Shown: in pieces, positions 53,901 through 62,042 of the stretch
How the letters are laid out: every line of letters starts with the position of its first letter
How positions within the stretch are numbered: position 1 is the first letter of the stretch
NCBI RefSeq assembly: GCF_003014595.1
Contig: NZ_PYGK01000002.1
Span: 703,555 to 767,554, forward strand
Direction: 5' to 3'
DNA from: Chitinophaga ginsengisoli
GTDB taxonomy: Bacteria > Bacteroidota > Bacteroidia > Chitinophagales > Chitinophagaceae
Length of the DNA stretch: 64,000 nt
Program-made: the position numbers and the translations under genes
Notes under the pieces: model-generated
Seen by the model: only the letters and a program-made list of their open reading frames with translations
Databases searched by the model: none
Told to the model about the DNA's origin: nothing

Positions 53901-54522
53901 GTGCCTCCAGATCATTACTCAACGACGCAGCTTCTTTCCCCGTGTGCACCCGCACACCGCTAAAGTCGGCCCCCATCGCCGACTCCATCGCCGTACGTGT
54001 ATCTGCTGGTAACGGTGATCCGCTACCTTTCGAATTTTGCAGCCGTTGTTCCATTCCCGCATGACTGCCGCTCTTTGCATCAGCAGCCCCATTCTCCTTC
54101 CGCTGTATGGGATCATCACCGTCTGCCATGCTATCAAATACAGGCTTACGTTGTAACTTCTTTTCATCTCCTCCCAACTCCTCCTTTCCATCCTGTTCTT
54201 TCATCCGCAGTACGCCCGGCTGTGCCGCAGGCGCATGACTGGTATGCAGGGTACTCACCGCGGGTGCAGCAGCCTTCGCCTGAACAGCCGGCTGGTTCAT
54301 ACCCCGCACAACTTTATCCGCCACCTGGTCTGCCTGCTTTTCATAGTGGTCGTCAGGCTGACCCACCGTCAGTTTCCGTTGCACAAAAAATGGCGCTTTC
54401 CCCATTTCCTTCTCTCCGAAAAAGGCATTCCTCTCCCCGTCTTTCCCAAAGAAAGATTTATCTGAGGATGGTTGCGGCTTAGTTTTACTGGCCGTACTTT
54501 TGGTATCGGTGGCTTTTATCAT
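50983..54522 (-). CDS. 1179-residue eCIS-core (DUF4157) protein with its own C-terminal tip
   Basis: Order of parts: a Lys-rich N-terminus, then FFVQRKLTVGQPDDHYEKQA near residue 45, a DUF4157 core (about residues 165-255) with VRVHTGKEAA, AFTHGNDIYF and HLLAHELTHTVQQGAA (HExxH near 232), a long body (about 300-900) with AsmA-like/beta-rich repeats, an acidic Ala/Pro/Gly linker, and a variable tip (about 1040-1179) containing FRDRPTPATPDHYDSHLGP and ending in IGDIHKSSEK. The body is very similar to the 1310-residue paralogue at 58107-62039. The tip does not match it and its activity is unknown. No immunity-like gene follows it. 91 bp separate it from the preceding 508-aa gene. Confidence 0.85.
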   Translation of the reverse strand: MIKATDTKSTASKTKPQPSSDKSFFGKDGERNAFFGEKEMGKAPFFVQRKLTVGQPDDHYEKQADQVADKVVRGMNQPAVQAKAAAPAVSTLHTSHAPAAQPGVLRMKEQDGKEELGGDEKKLQRKPVFDSMADGDDPIQRKENGAADAKSGSHAGMEQRLQNSKGSGSPLPADTRTAMESAMGADFSGVRVHTGKEAASLSNDLEAQAFTHGNDIYFNEGKFDATSSSGRHLLAHELTHTVQQGAAVQKKEMPASERTATPPVQGAPAAAPAATAPKGVAVAGEVVDVSSGTFNPSASLKEAIAGAKDKGVDVNITAGKIAGAGVIKVREKDGVLESLKNTFLPLNMPMFSTADPMLAVRIANGQVSGFATIGRSNAPEAIPQWLRKNGKALGWLTGIDVENVLSKATNTFENGAFTFTLNGIKVKVGGFANATMDLGFANMQPTAHVVADMNIKGMAQGNLDITLLDGKMSGEGSFGVTMGAGAFSGNIDAKFIDGVLDVKGTVGYQGDKLSGSVTLVMTDKETADNFAVTALGGVKAEDAALPPGVPAATGKGPRGIAGMGNLTFRMTDWFAGTVDVIVDGKGFVTVVGKIAPPKEILLFDQKDYPKELFKLEARAAYGVPVLGNVFVFANVGLSALAKVGPAKIHKIEVKGTYSNNPDVAKDITLSGSLNMSAYAGLRLRAEGGAGLEVADHDVKIGVGLNADAGVKGYVDARPTIGYRDPGEFFFKGHMEIAAQPFLGLSGDLFVELDSPWWSPLPDKKWTWPIGSLEYPLPGEFGIGADIEHVLGSHKVPDIKFSEAKFDGAKFMTDLVNDHVPQKSGTGEKEKPGTFVDGGAGAVAPAAGTAPPATGDKSAAGAPPAAGAAPAAGKGGGGKEDAGKEKPDELKNFAGAMQKLKELEAHKPMTKAEITLAVEDIKKQFSTPGISFAAQGNDLWIVSGAIQGKPNKQSVKVKADMAPGEEKEKKETDKEKQQKLNAGLQAFENVEKDYLTNDRITHEEAQKVAATVKESHSDVFKSITVIDGGETWDYNYIQTSKKGGHRKDKGEDDGYGDDERSDKKKRNAGRRQHVDQAAEVEQAVGYQNVNKLVPTVAQVLARIAGSRTFTERFGTVVSFSFRDRPTPATPDHYDSHLGPWKDQMRYYGTVWNTDGKVIDISINWNHVTGEIGDIHKSSEK

Positions 54523-54613
54523 TGCATTGGGGTCGGACAGTTTATACCAACTATATCATTTATACGATGCATATAACATCATCATATATGGGTAACAGTT
54601 TATAAACATACTA

Positions 54614-56140
54614 TCAGGGCTTCGCCGGAGCAGGAGGATCTTTCACATCATCTGTATTCTTCTTGCTGGTCGCCAGCATATCATCCACATATGCCTGATG
54701 CTTTGCATCCCATTCGGCCTTGAGTGTCGCAAACTCTGCGTCAGTGACGGGCTTTCTGATGACTATTTCCGGGAATGGATGTGCCTTTATATACTCCATG
54801 AAATCAATACCATGATTCCCTTCATGGAAGCCCAGCGACTTATTTCCCTTATCTGTATCAGATTTGATATGCCCGCGGCCATAACCGGAGTCACCTTTAG
54901 ATGTCGCATCAGCACCATAAATAGTCTGAATGATCAGGGTCTTTGAAATGGTCACCTTTGATATCTTATTGTTTTTATTGCGCTCATAGGAAACGTGCGC
55001 ATCGATACTGCCACTGGTAAATGCATGGTCGGCAGCAATATTATCTTCTTCCTTCGCTTTCCTGTCCGGTCTTATCTCCACCTTAAAACTGCCAACGGGG
55101 AAATTGGCCACCTCCGATTTCTCATCAGGCTTCACGCCATCCGGTAATGGCGTGGAGATCTCGCGTTGCACACCCGGCGTAGTATGTGATGCTGCGGCGC
55201 CGGATGTTTTACCTTCCATAGCAGGTGCTGCTCCCTGTTGTACCACATGCGTCAGTTCATGCGCCAGCAGGTGTTTCCCTGCGGACGAATCCGTATCATA
55301 TTTACCACTGTTGAAATAGACGTCATTGCCATGTGTGAACGCCTGTGCACCCAATTCATTACTCAGTGTTGCTGCCTTCTCTCCGGTATGGATACGCACA
55401 TTACTAAAATCAGCACCAATAGACTCACTCATCTCATTACGTACCTCACGGGAAAGTGGTGCACCATCTCCCCGCTGATCTTTCAGCTGTTGCGCCAGTT
55501 GATCGCTGCCCTCACGTGCGCCGCCAGAGTTATTCTCTTTCGCCATCAGGGAAGGCGCCCCTCCTTTCTTTCCCTCTTCCTTCTCTTCTTTCAGCACTTC
55601 ATCTGCAGCGGGCTTTTTCTCAGGCTCTTCTTTCTTCTGCACCATCTTCTCTTCTTCCTTTTTTTCGGGTGCTCCCTTCTTCTGCAGTTTTTCTTCTTCT
55701 TTACCTTTATCGCCTTTCTTTTGCACCACCTTCTCCTCTTCCTTTTTATCGGGCGCTGCTTTCTTCTGTAATTTTTCTTCCTCCTTCCCCTTATCGTCCT
55801 TCTTCTGTACGGGCTTCTCTTCTTCCTTCTTATCATTCATGCCTTTCTTCTGCACCTTTTTCTCTTCTTCTTTCTTTTCAGGCATAGCCTGTACTGCGGA
55901 TATTTCTTTCCGTTGTACAGCTGTACCCTGGGCAGGCTGTTTATTCACCACTTTACTGGCAACAGCGTCCGCTTCCTTCTCATACTGGTCTCCCGGCTCG
56001 CCGACAGACAGTTTAGGCTGAAAGAAAGCATCTTCTTTTGTTTGTATGGATGTTGAGGCAGGGCTGAAAAAAGGCCCTTCCTTTTGATCTGTTTTCTCGG
56101 GGTTACGATGTCTCCGATAGCGACGACTATTCATTTTCAT
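54614..56140 (-). CDS. 508-residue eCIS-core protein with KE-rich repeats and a second HExxH motif
   Basis: The N-terminus has the eCIS tag segment QPKLSVGEPGDQYEKEAD. Next comes a low-complexity region (about residues 80-185) of repeated units such as EKLQKKAAPDKKEEEKVVQ, then a DUF4157 core with HLLAHELTHVVQQGAAP (HExxH near 292). The C-terminal 170 residues hold GYGRGHIKSDTDKGNKS, followed by LGFHEGNHGIDFMEYI with HEGNH, an HExxH motif near residue 438. This second motif suggests a zinc metallopeptidase effector. The gene starts 2 bp after the ParA-like gene stop. It is a plausible cargo protein; no immunity gene is adjacent. Confidence 0.82.
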   Translation of the reverse strand: MKMNSRRYRRHRNPEKTDQKEGPFFSPASTSIQTKEDAFFQPKLSVGEPGDQYEKEADAVASKVVNKQPAQGTAVQRKEISAVQAMPEKKEEEKKVQKKGMNDKKEEEKPVQKKDDKGKEEEKLQKKAAPDKKEEEKVVQKKGDKGKEEEKLQKKGAPEKKEEEKMVQKKEEPEKKPAADEVLKEEKEEGKKGGAPSLMAKENNSGGAREGSDQLAQQLKDQRGDGAPLSREVRNEMSESIGADFSNVRIHTGEKAATLSNELGAQAFTHGNDVYFNSGKYDTDSSAGKHLLAHELTHVVQQGAAPAMEGKTSGAAASHTTPGVQREISTPLPDGVKPDEKSEVANFPVGSFKVEIRPDRKAKEEDNIAADHAFTSGSIDAHVSYERNKNNKISKVTISKTLIIQTIYGADATSKGDSGYGRGHIKSDTDKGNKSLGFHEGNHGIDFMEYIKAHPFPEIVIRKPVTDAEFATLKAEWDAKHQAYVDDMLATSKKNTDDVKDPPAPAKP

Positions 56141-56142
56141 AT

Positions 56143-56946
56143 CTATCGATTTAAATGCAGCGGAGCTGCTGCTCCGCCGCCGTTAAGGCGTTCTGCTATT
56201 TCTGTGGCCAGTGCATAGTAATCTTTTGCACCATTGGCCGTATTATCAAACGAAAAGATATCCTTGGCCTGCTCCTGTGCCTTGGCAAGGGATATATTGC
56301 TGCGGATGCCGGAAGCCAGTACCTTATCAGGATACAGCTCCTGCAACTGCGTACGTATCTGCTTGTGCATACTTTTATGCTCATCAAACTTTGTCAGCAC
56401 GAGCCCCAGTATTTCCAGCTTTTTGTTGAGTTGTTTTTTAATCAGCTGCACGTTCTTCATAAAACGCTGTACACCTTTAAAGGGCAGGAATTCTGCCTGC
56501 AGGGGCATCAGTACATAATCGCTGGCAGTAAGGGCGTTGACGGTTAACATGCCAACTGCCGGCGGACAATCAATAATAGCAATATCATATGTATTGCCCA
56601 ATTGGCCTAATACCTGGTTTAACAGCTGCTCTCTCCCATATATACTTACCAGTTCCAGTTCAGCACTGGCCAGTTCGAGGTTGGCGGGTATCAATGGCAA
56701 TACACCTGTATCCACAATGGCCTGCTGCGTATCTGCCAGTTCTCCGGAGGCTGCCTGTTTAAGCAGCTCATAGATACTCAACGTTGTATCGTCAGCAATA
56801 CCCATGGATTGGGTAAGATTAGCCTGTGGGTCAAGATCTACCAGGAGTACGTCCTTCCCCATCCTTTGCAGGGCTGCTGCCAGGTTCAGGGCGGTAGTAG
56901 TTTTACCGGATCCACCTTTTTGAATCGCAATGGAAATAATTAACAT
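56143..56946 (-). CDS. ParA-like ATPase within the eCIS operon
   Basis: The 267-residue protein has the deviant Walker A motif QKGGSGKTTTALNLAAAL at the N-terminus, LLVDLDPQANLTQSMG, and IIDCPPAVGMLTVNAL, all typical of ParA/MinD-type ATPases. No ParB gene or partition site was recognised nearby, so a plasmid-partition role is unlikely. It lies 42 bp after the SUFU/SUKH gene and 2 bp before the 508-aa DUF4157 gene. ParA-like proteins can position large complexes inside cells; here it could place injection particles or cargo, which is inference. Confidence 0.88.
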   Translation of the reverse strand: MLIISIAIQKGGSGKTTTALNLAAALQRMGKDVLLVDLDPQANLTQSMGIADDTTLSIYELLKQAASGELADTQQAIVDTGVLPLIPANLELASAELELVSIYGREQLLNQVLGQLGNTYDIAIIDCPPAVGMLTVNALTASDYVLMPLQAEFLPFKGVQRFMKNVQLIKKQLNKKLEILGLVLTKFDEHKSMHKQIRTQLQELYPDKVLASGIRSNISLAKAQEQAKDIFSFDNTANGAKDYYALATEIAERLNGGGAAAPLHLNR

Positions 56947-56988
56947 AGTATTTGGGGTAGTAAAAGCGATCAGTGACTGTTAATGTAT

Positions 56989-58098
56989 CTATTTCTTCAA
57001 TATTTCTCCATGCTCATTTACTTCAAACAGCTCACTTCTCAGCTCATTATAAAAGTCTTCCAGCCACTGGAAAAAACATTCAAATCCGGATGGATCAGGA
57101 CCTACATCATTGTAGTGCATGATCACCTGTCCGGGAATACCGGCCGGGCCTGGCGCCATGTCGATACAGATACGGTCATTATAACTATTCACCGCCACCG
57201 GTATCCATTGTTCATGCCACCATACCTGTTGTATACGTGTATCCTTCGTGACTTTTTTCTGTGCTTTTTTAAAGGCGCCCTCCGCATTCAGTCCGTTCAT
57301 GTCACGGGCTGTCTTCACCATGCTTTTCTCATCATACAGGGTATACTCGCCCACCACGATCCTTTCATGTATAAGATCGAACGAATGCCTGAAGTCTTCC
57401 GGCAACTTAATCCCGAGTTCTTTTTCCAGTGCTGCTGCGGGATCATCCGTCTTCTTTCCTTTTAAGGCAGTAGTCAGCGTCGCAGTTTGTTTCTCTTTGT
57501 GTGCTTTATACCATTCAGTAATATTCTGCCACACACGCTTTACAGCCAGACGAACAACCGAATCTTTTTTCCGTTTAGGATCAGCAACAGGCAACTGAGA
57601 CCTGCGTACAAACAATTCCCTTACCTGTATGGGCAAACGCTCCAATTCGTCTGCTTCTTCATCAAATAAAGGCACAATGGTCATTACCTTTCCTGTCTCT
57701 TTCTCATGGTCCAGCCACTCTGGCTCCAGGTACCCTTTATTGATGATGATCGCAGCCTTCATTCCGTCAAATTCCGGCACTTCAGCATTTCTGTAAATAC
57801 TACCCGGGACGATCTCGTCTGCCGTTATCAGTTCCTGGTGAAATTTATAAAAGAATGCACCTGTTGCTTCAATTACCTTCTTTGACTGTTTACCGTTCAC
57901 ATCGATATTCAACTCAACATCATGGTCAGACAAGCCTGACAAACCCAGGGAAGTAATGGTACTCTCCGGCATCTCCTGATCAGGCATAGGATTTTTTACG
58001 GCAACATGAAAACTGGCATCACCCTGTTCTGCCTCCAACGCTATTAAAGTGTCGGGCTTACCGTATGTTTGCTCATAAGATCTGATCAATTTTTCCAT
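56989..58098 (-). CDS. SUFU + SUKH (SMI1/KNR4) two-domain protein, likely immunity protein
   Basis: The 369-residue protein has two parts. Residues about 10-190 match the suppressor-of-fused (SUFU) family: GLSGLSDHDVELNIDVNG, VPGSIYRNAEVPEFDGMKAA and IVPLFDEEADELERLP. Residues about 225-365 match SMI1/KNR4-type SUKH domains: LEKELGIKLPEDFRHSFDL, a VGEYTLYDEK segment and WIPVAVNSYNDRICIDMAPG. Both domains are known immunity proteins for polymorphic nuclease toxins. It starts 8 bp after the stop of the 1310-residue DUF4157 gene. The position fits a toxin-immunity pair. No signal peptide, so it acts in the cytoplasm. Confidence 0.85.
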   Translation of the reverse strand: MEKLIRSYEQTYGKPDTLIALEAEQGDASFHVAVKNPMPDQEMPESTITSLGLSGLSDHDVELNIDVNGKQSKKVIEATGAFFYKFHQELITADEIVPGSIYRNAEVPEFDGMKAAIIINKGYLEPEWLDHEKETGKVMTIVPLFDEEADELERLPIQVRELFVRRSQLPVADPKRKKDSVVRLAVKRVWQNITEWYKAHKEKQTATLTTALKGKKTDDPAAALEKELGIKLPEDFRHSFDLIHERIVVGEYTLYDEKSMVKTARDMNGLNAEGAFKKAQKKVTKDTRIQQVWWHEQWIPVAVNSYNDRICIDMAPGPAGIPGQVIMHYNDVGPDPSGFECFFQWLEDFYNELRSELFEVNEHGEILKK

Positions 58099-58106
58099 AG
58101 CATTTA

Positions 58107-61100
58107 TTATTTAAGATAATAACCAGAATACTTGGTATCCCACCACATCCGATGGCTCACACGAGGAATTGGCTCTTTATACAACGGCGACTCACTGGCA
58201 CTCTTGGACGATTCTACCGGGTCTTCAATTCCGTGATAACTGGATGCCCTGGCATTCCACTCCATATTCTTGCTTTTCTCCTGTTTATGACCATATTGGT
58301 TCCAGTGATTGGATGCTCCCATATTAGGTCGGTGTCCAAGCACAATATCGGCAAAAGCTACCACTTTACCAGATCTCGCGCACGTATAAAACGCCTTATC
58401 GGACCTCAGGAAACTCACATTGTTTTCCTGGCCTGGGAACCAGTTGTATTCCTTCTTCTTTATGATGCTTTTCTGCAAAACAGCTGTCATCCTGTCATCA
58501 TATTTGCTCAGGTTTCTATAGCCATATGCTTCCCTCTTATCCCTGTTTACCTCCCTGTCATTCTTTGGGAAGACGTCTTCAAAGGAATGTTCCTGGTATT
58601 TATCACCTTCTCCGGCTGTTGAAGAGTGCAGGAAGATCGTTCCATTGTCTTTCCAGATTTTGATCCACTTCAATGCAAGTGCCTGATCCACTTTCTTGTC
58701 CACCAGGAAATCCCTTAGGTCCCACGATTTAAACTTCAATTTGTCTCCCTTGAAGTTTGCTTTCGCCGCTTTCAATCCTGTAGCGATTGTCAGCTCCTCC
58801 TTCTTAGGCCCTGTCTTCTTCTTTGCCTGCACATACTCATAATCCCAACTATCCCCACCGTCTATCACGGTAATGGATTTAAACACCTTATGCTGCGACT
58901 TCACGGTTGCAGCTACCTTTTCTGCTTCCTCTTTCAGGATCTGCTTATTGGTAAGGTATTTAGCATCCTCTGTATCTATCGCCTGTAAGCCAAGACTCAG
59001 TTGCTTCGCTTTATCTTTTTCGTCGCCCTTCTTCTCCTTGTCGTCTCCCGGTTTCATATCCGCCTTCACCTGCACCGACTGCTTATTCGGCTTATCTTTA
59101 ATAGTACCTGTCACTACCCAATGGTCGGTGCCTTTCGGTGCTACAGTAATGCCCGGTGTACTATGTTGTTTCTTAATATTCTCAACAGCATGGGTGATCT
59201 CATCACGGGTCATCGGTTTACTACCTTCCAGTGCTTTCACCTTCTGCATAGCAGCGGCAAAGTTCTTCAGTACATTAGGATCTTCTTTCCCCTTTTCTTT
59301 GTCTTTGCCCTTTCCTCCGGCAGCTCCCGGAGCGCCACCTGCAGCTGGTGCACCACCTTTACCCGGTGTACCGCCAGCGGCAGGTTTACCCGGAGCGCCG
59401 GCAGGCGGCGGTGTTCCTTTGGCCGGACCTGCACCGGCAGCTCCGCCATCTACGAACTTGCCTTGTTTTTCCTTATCTCCCGCGCCGCTCTTCGGTGGTA
59501 CATGATCATCCACCAGGTCGGTCATGAACTTCGTACCATCGAATTTCGCTTCGCCAAAGCTTACTTCAGGCACCTTACCGGAACCTAACACATATTCCAT
59601 ATCTGCTCCTATACCAAATTCGCCCGGCAACGGATATTCAAGGGCGCCTATCGGCCAGGTCCATTTCTTATCTGGTAACGGCGACCACCACGGACTATCC
59701 AGTTCTACAAACAGATCGCCACTCAAACCCAGGAATGGTTGCGCCGCTATTTCCATATGCCCCTTGAAGAAGAACTCTCCCGGATCACGATAACCAATCG
59801 TCGGCCTTGCATCTACATAACCTTTCACACCGGCGTCGGCATTGATGCCCACACCTACTTTCAGATCATGTCCTGCCAGCTCTATACCAGCGCCACCTTC
59901 TGCACGCAGGCGCAGACCAGCATATGCTGACATGTTCAGAGAACCGGACAGAGATATATTTTTCGCTACATCAGGGTTATTGGAATAAGTGCCCTCTACC
60001 TCGATGTTATAGATCTTCGCCGGACCCACCTTCGCCATCGCGATCAGCGCCATATTGGCGAAGACAAATACGTTACCTAGCACGGGTATACCATAAGCCG
60101 CACGGGCTTCCAGCTTGAATAATTCTTTACTGTAGTCTTTCTGCTGGAAAAGGATGATCTCTTTTGGCGGAGCGATCTTGCCGACCACGGTCACAAAACC
60201 TTTTCCATCCACGATCACATTCACGCTACCTGCAAACCATTCCGTCATGTTGAAGGTCAGCGTACCCATACCAGCCATACCACGCGGACCTTTCCCTTCT
60301 GCTGCCGGTACTTCTGCCGGTGGTGCAGCTTCCTCTGCCTTGGCACCACCCAGTTGTGCTACCGCAAAATTGTCCGCCGTTTTCTTGTCTGTCATTACCA
60401 GCATCAGCGAACCACTCAACCTGTCGCCCGAATAGCTTACCATTCCCTTCACATCCAGTACACCTTCCTTGAACTTCGCAGCTATCTCACCAGAGAAGCC
60501 TTTGAAGCTCACTCCAAATGCACCTTCTCCCGACAGTTTATCTTCTGCCAGGGTAATGTCCAGGTTACCTTTCGCCACACCATGGATGTCCATTTCTGCT
60601 GTTACATGTGCCGAAGGCTGCATGTTCACAAAGCCCAGGTCCATGGTCGCTTCTGCGAAGCCACCTACCTTCACTTTCACCCCATTCAGTGTAAAGGTGA
60701 AGGCTCCATTTTCAAATGTATTGGTTGATTTCGACAGTACATTTTCTACATCTATACCTGTCAGCCAGCCGATGGCTTTACCGTTCTTACGCAGCCATTG
60801 CGGAATAGCTTCCGGTGCATCGCTTTGCCCGATCGTAGCAAAACCGCTTACCTCTCCGTTGGCCAGCCGTACGGCCAGCATTGGACTGGCAGCACTGAAC
60901 ATCGGCATGTTCAATGGCAGGTACGCATTCTTTAAACTTTCCATCACACCATCTTTCTCTCTCACTTTGATTACACCGGCGCCAGCCACTTTACCGGCAT
61001 TGATGTTCACATCCAGTCCTTTACGGCCAGCGCCTTTGATTGCTTCGGCGAGACTGGCGGAAGGATTGAACCTGCCGGAAGATATATTCACCACCTCACC

Positions 61101-62039
61101 CGGCGCTGCACCAGGGGCTGCTCCAGCTGCAGGCTTACCACCCGCACGTTGTATCGTATCTTCAACTTTGGCTTGTACACCAGGTATTTCTTCTTTTTTC
61201 TCTGCGGATGAATTAGCAGCATTACTGTCTTCCTTTTTCTGCACAGCAGGTACATGCGCTGGTACAGCTGCGGGATCTGCTTTCTTCTGCACAGCAGCGC
61301 CCTGCTGTACCGTATGTGTCAGTTCATGTGCCAGCAGGTGCCTGCCGGTACTACTGGTGGCATCAAATTTATTATCGTTGAAATAGATGTCGTTGCCATG
61401 TGTGAACGCCTGCGCCTGCAGATCGTTGCTCATCTCCGCTGCTTCGGACCCTGTATGTATACGAACATTACTGAAGTCGGCGCCTATAGACGATTCCATT
61501 GCCGTTTTGGTATCGGCAGGCAATGGATTACCGGAGCCTTTCGTTTTCTGTAAACGGTCTTGTAGCGCGCTGTTGGTAGTATCAGCAGCATCACTGCCGT
61601 TTCCTTTTTTCTGGATGTCATCCGGTGGGTCGCCCATGCTGTCGAAGATAGGCTTACGTTGCACCTTCTTATCTTCTCCGGATATCTCTTCCTCTTTTCC
61701 TTCCTGCTCTTTCATTTGCAGGGTATCAGGTTGTGCAGCAGATGCAGGGGTATGTCCGGAAGGCACCGTACTGACAGGAGCCGGAACTGCTGCTTTGGCC
61801 TGCACAGGGGCAGGCGCACTCATACGCTGCACTACTTTATCTGCTACCTGGTCTGCCTGTTTTTCATAGTGGTCGTCGGGTTTTCCAATCGTCAGTTTCC
61901 GTTGAACGAAAAAGGGTTCTTTCGCCGTTTCTTTTTCTCCGAAAAAAGCACCACCTCCCTCCTCCTTTCCGAAGAAAGAATTGCCGGCAGGTTGCTTTGC
62001 CTTGCTACTTGTGCTTTTATTATCGGTTGCTTTTATCAT
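58107..62039 (-). CDS. 1310-residue eCIS-core protein with putative nuclease toxin tip
   Basis: Order: eCIS tag FFVQRKLTIGKPDDHYEKQA near residue 45, DUF4157 core with HLLAHELTHTVQQGAA (HExxH near 233), a beta-rich body (about 310-900), a linker rich in Ala/Gly/Pro, and a region with ITVIDGGDSWDYEYVQAKKK. A unique tip follows (about 1075-1310). It contains ADIVLGHRPNMGASNHWN, then GHKQEKSKNMEWN and YHGIEDPVESSKSAS. This D..GH..HW..N order resembles HNH/GH-E-type nuclease toxins of polymorphic systems. Assignment is by motif only. The immunity-like gene lies 8 bp downstream. It is 3 bp after the tape-measure gene. Confidence 0.85.
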   Translation of the reverse strand: MIKATDNKSTSSKAKQPAGNSFFGKEEGGGAFFGEKETAKEPFFVQRKLTIGKPDDHYEKQADQVADKVVQRMSAPAPVQAKAAVPAPVSTVPSGHTPASAAQPDTLQMKEQEGKEEEISGEDKKVQRKPIFDSMGDPPDDIQKKGNGSDAADTTNSALQDRLQKTKGSGNPLPADTKTAMESSIGADFSNVRIHTGSEAAEMSNDLQAQAFTHGNDIYFNDNKFDATSSTGRHLLAHELTHTVQQGAAVQKKADPAAVPAHVPAVQKKEDSNAANSSAEKKEEIPGVQAKVEDTIQRAGGKPAAGAAPGAAPGEVVNISSGRFNPSASLAEAIKGAGRKGLDVNINAGKVAGAGVIKVREKDGVMESLKNAYLPLNMPMFSAASPMLAVRLANGEVSGFATIGQSDAPEAIPQWLRKNGKAIGWLTGIDVENVLSKSTNTFENGAFTFTLNGVKVKVGGFAEATMDLGFVNMQPSAHVTAEMDIHGVAKGNLDITLAEDKLSGEGAFGVSFKGFSGEIAAKFKEGVLDVKGMVSYSGDRLSGSLMLVMTDKKTADNFAVAQLGGAKAEEAAPPAEVPAAEGKGPRGMAGMGTLTFNMTEWFAGSVNVIVDGKGFVTVVGKIAPPKEIILFQQKDYSKELFKLEARAAYGIPVLGNVFVFANMALIAMAKVGPAKIYNIEVEGTYSNNPDVAKNISLSGSLNMSAYAGLRLRAEGGAGIELAGHDLKVGVGINADAGVKGYVDARPTIGYRDPGEFFFKGHMEIAAQPFLGLSGDLFVELDSPWWSPLPDKKWTWPIGALEYPLPGEFGIGADMEYVLGSGKVPEVSFGEAKFDGTKFMTDLVDDHVPPKSGAGDKEKQGKFVDGGAAGAGPAKGTPPPAGAPGKPAAGGTPGKGGAPAAGGAPGAAGGKGKDKEKGKEDPNVLKNFAAAMQKVKALEGSKPMTRDEITHAVENIKKQHSTPGITVAPKGTDHWVVTGTIKDKPNKQSVQVKADMKPGDDKEKKGDEKDKAKQLSLGLQAIDTEDAKYLTNKQILKEEAEKVAATVKSQHKVFKSITVIDGGDSWDYEYVQAKKKTGPKKEELTIATGLKAAKANFKGDKLKFKSWDLRDFLVDKKVDQALALKWIKIWKDNGTIFLHSSTAGEGDKYQEHSFEDVFPKNDREVNRDKREAYGYRNLSKYDDRMTAVLQKSIIKKKEYNWFPGQENNVSFLRSDKAFYTCARSGKVVAFADIVLGHRPNMGASNHWNQYGHKQEKSKNMEWNARASSYHGIEDPVESSKSASESPLYKEPIPRVSHRMWWDTKYSGYYLK

Positions 62040-62042
62040 TGT

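Noticed and set aside
55591..55836. 81-codon frame antisense/shifted within the KE-rich repeats
   Set aside because: It is a shadow of the repeated Lys/Glu codons of the DUF4157 gene.
51650..62000. Long plus-strand frames opposite the DUF4157 genes
   Set aside because: They are antisense to GC-rich repeated coding regions and show low-complexity Ala/Pro/Ser translation only.
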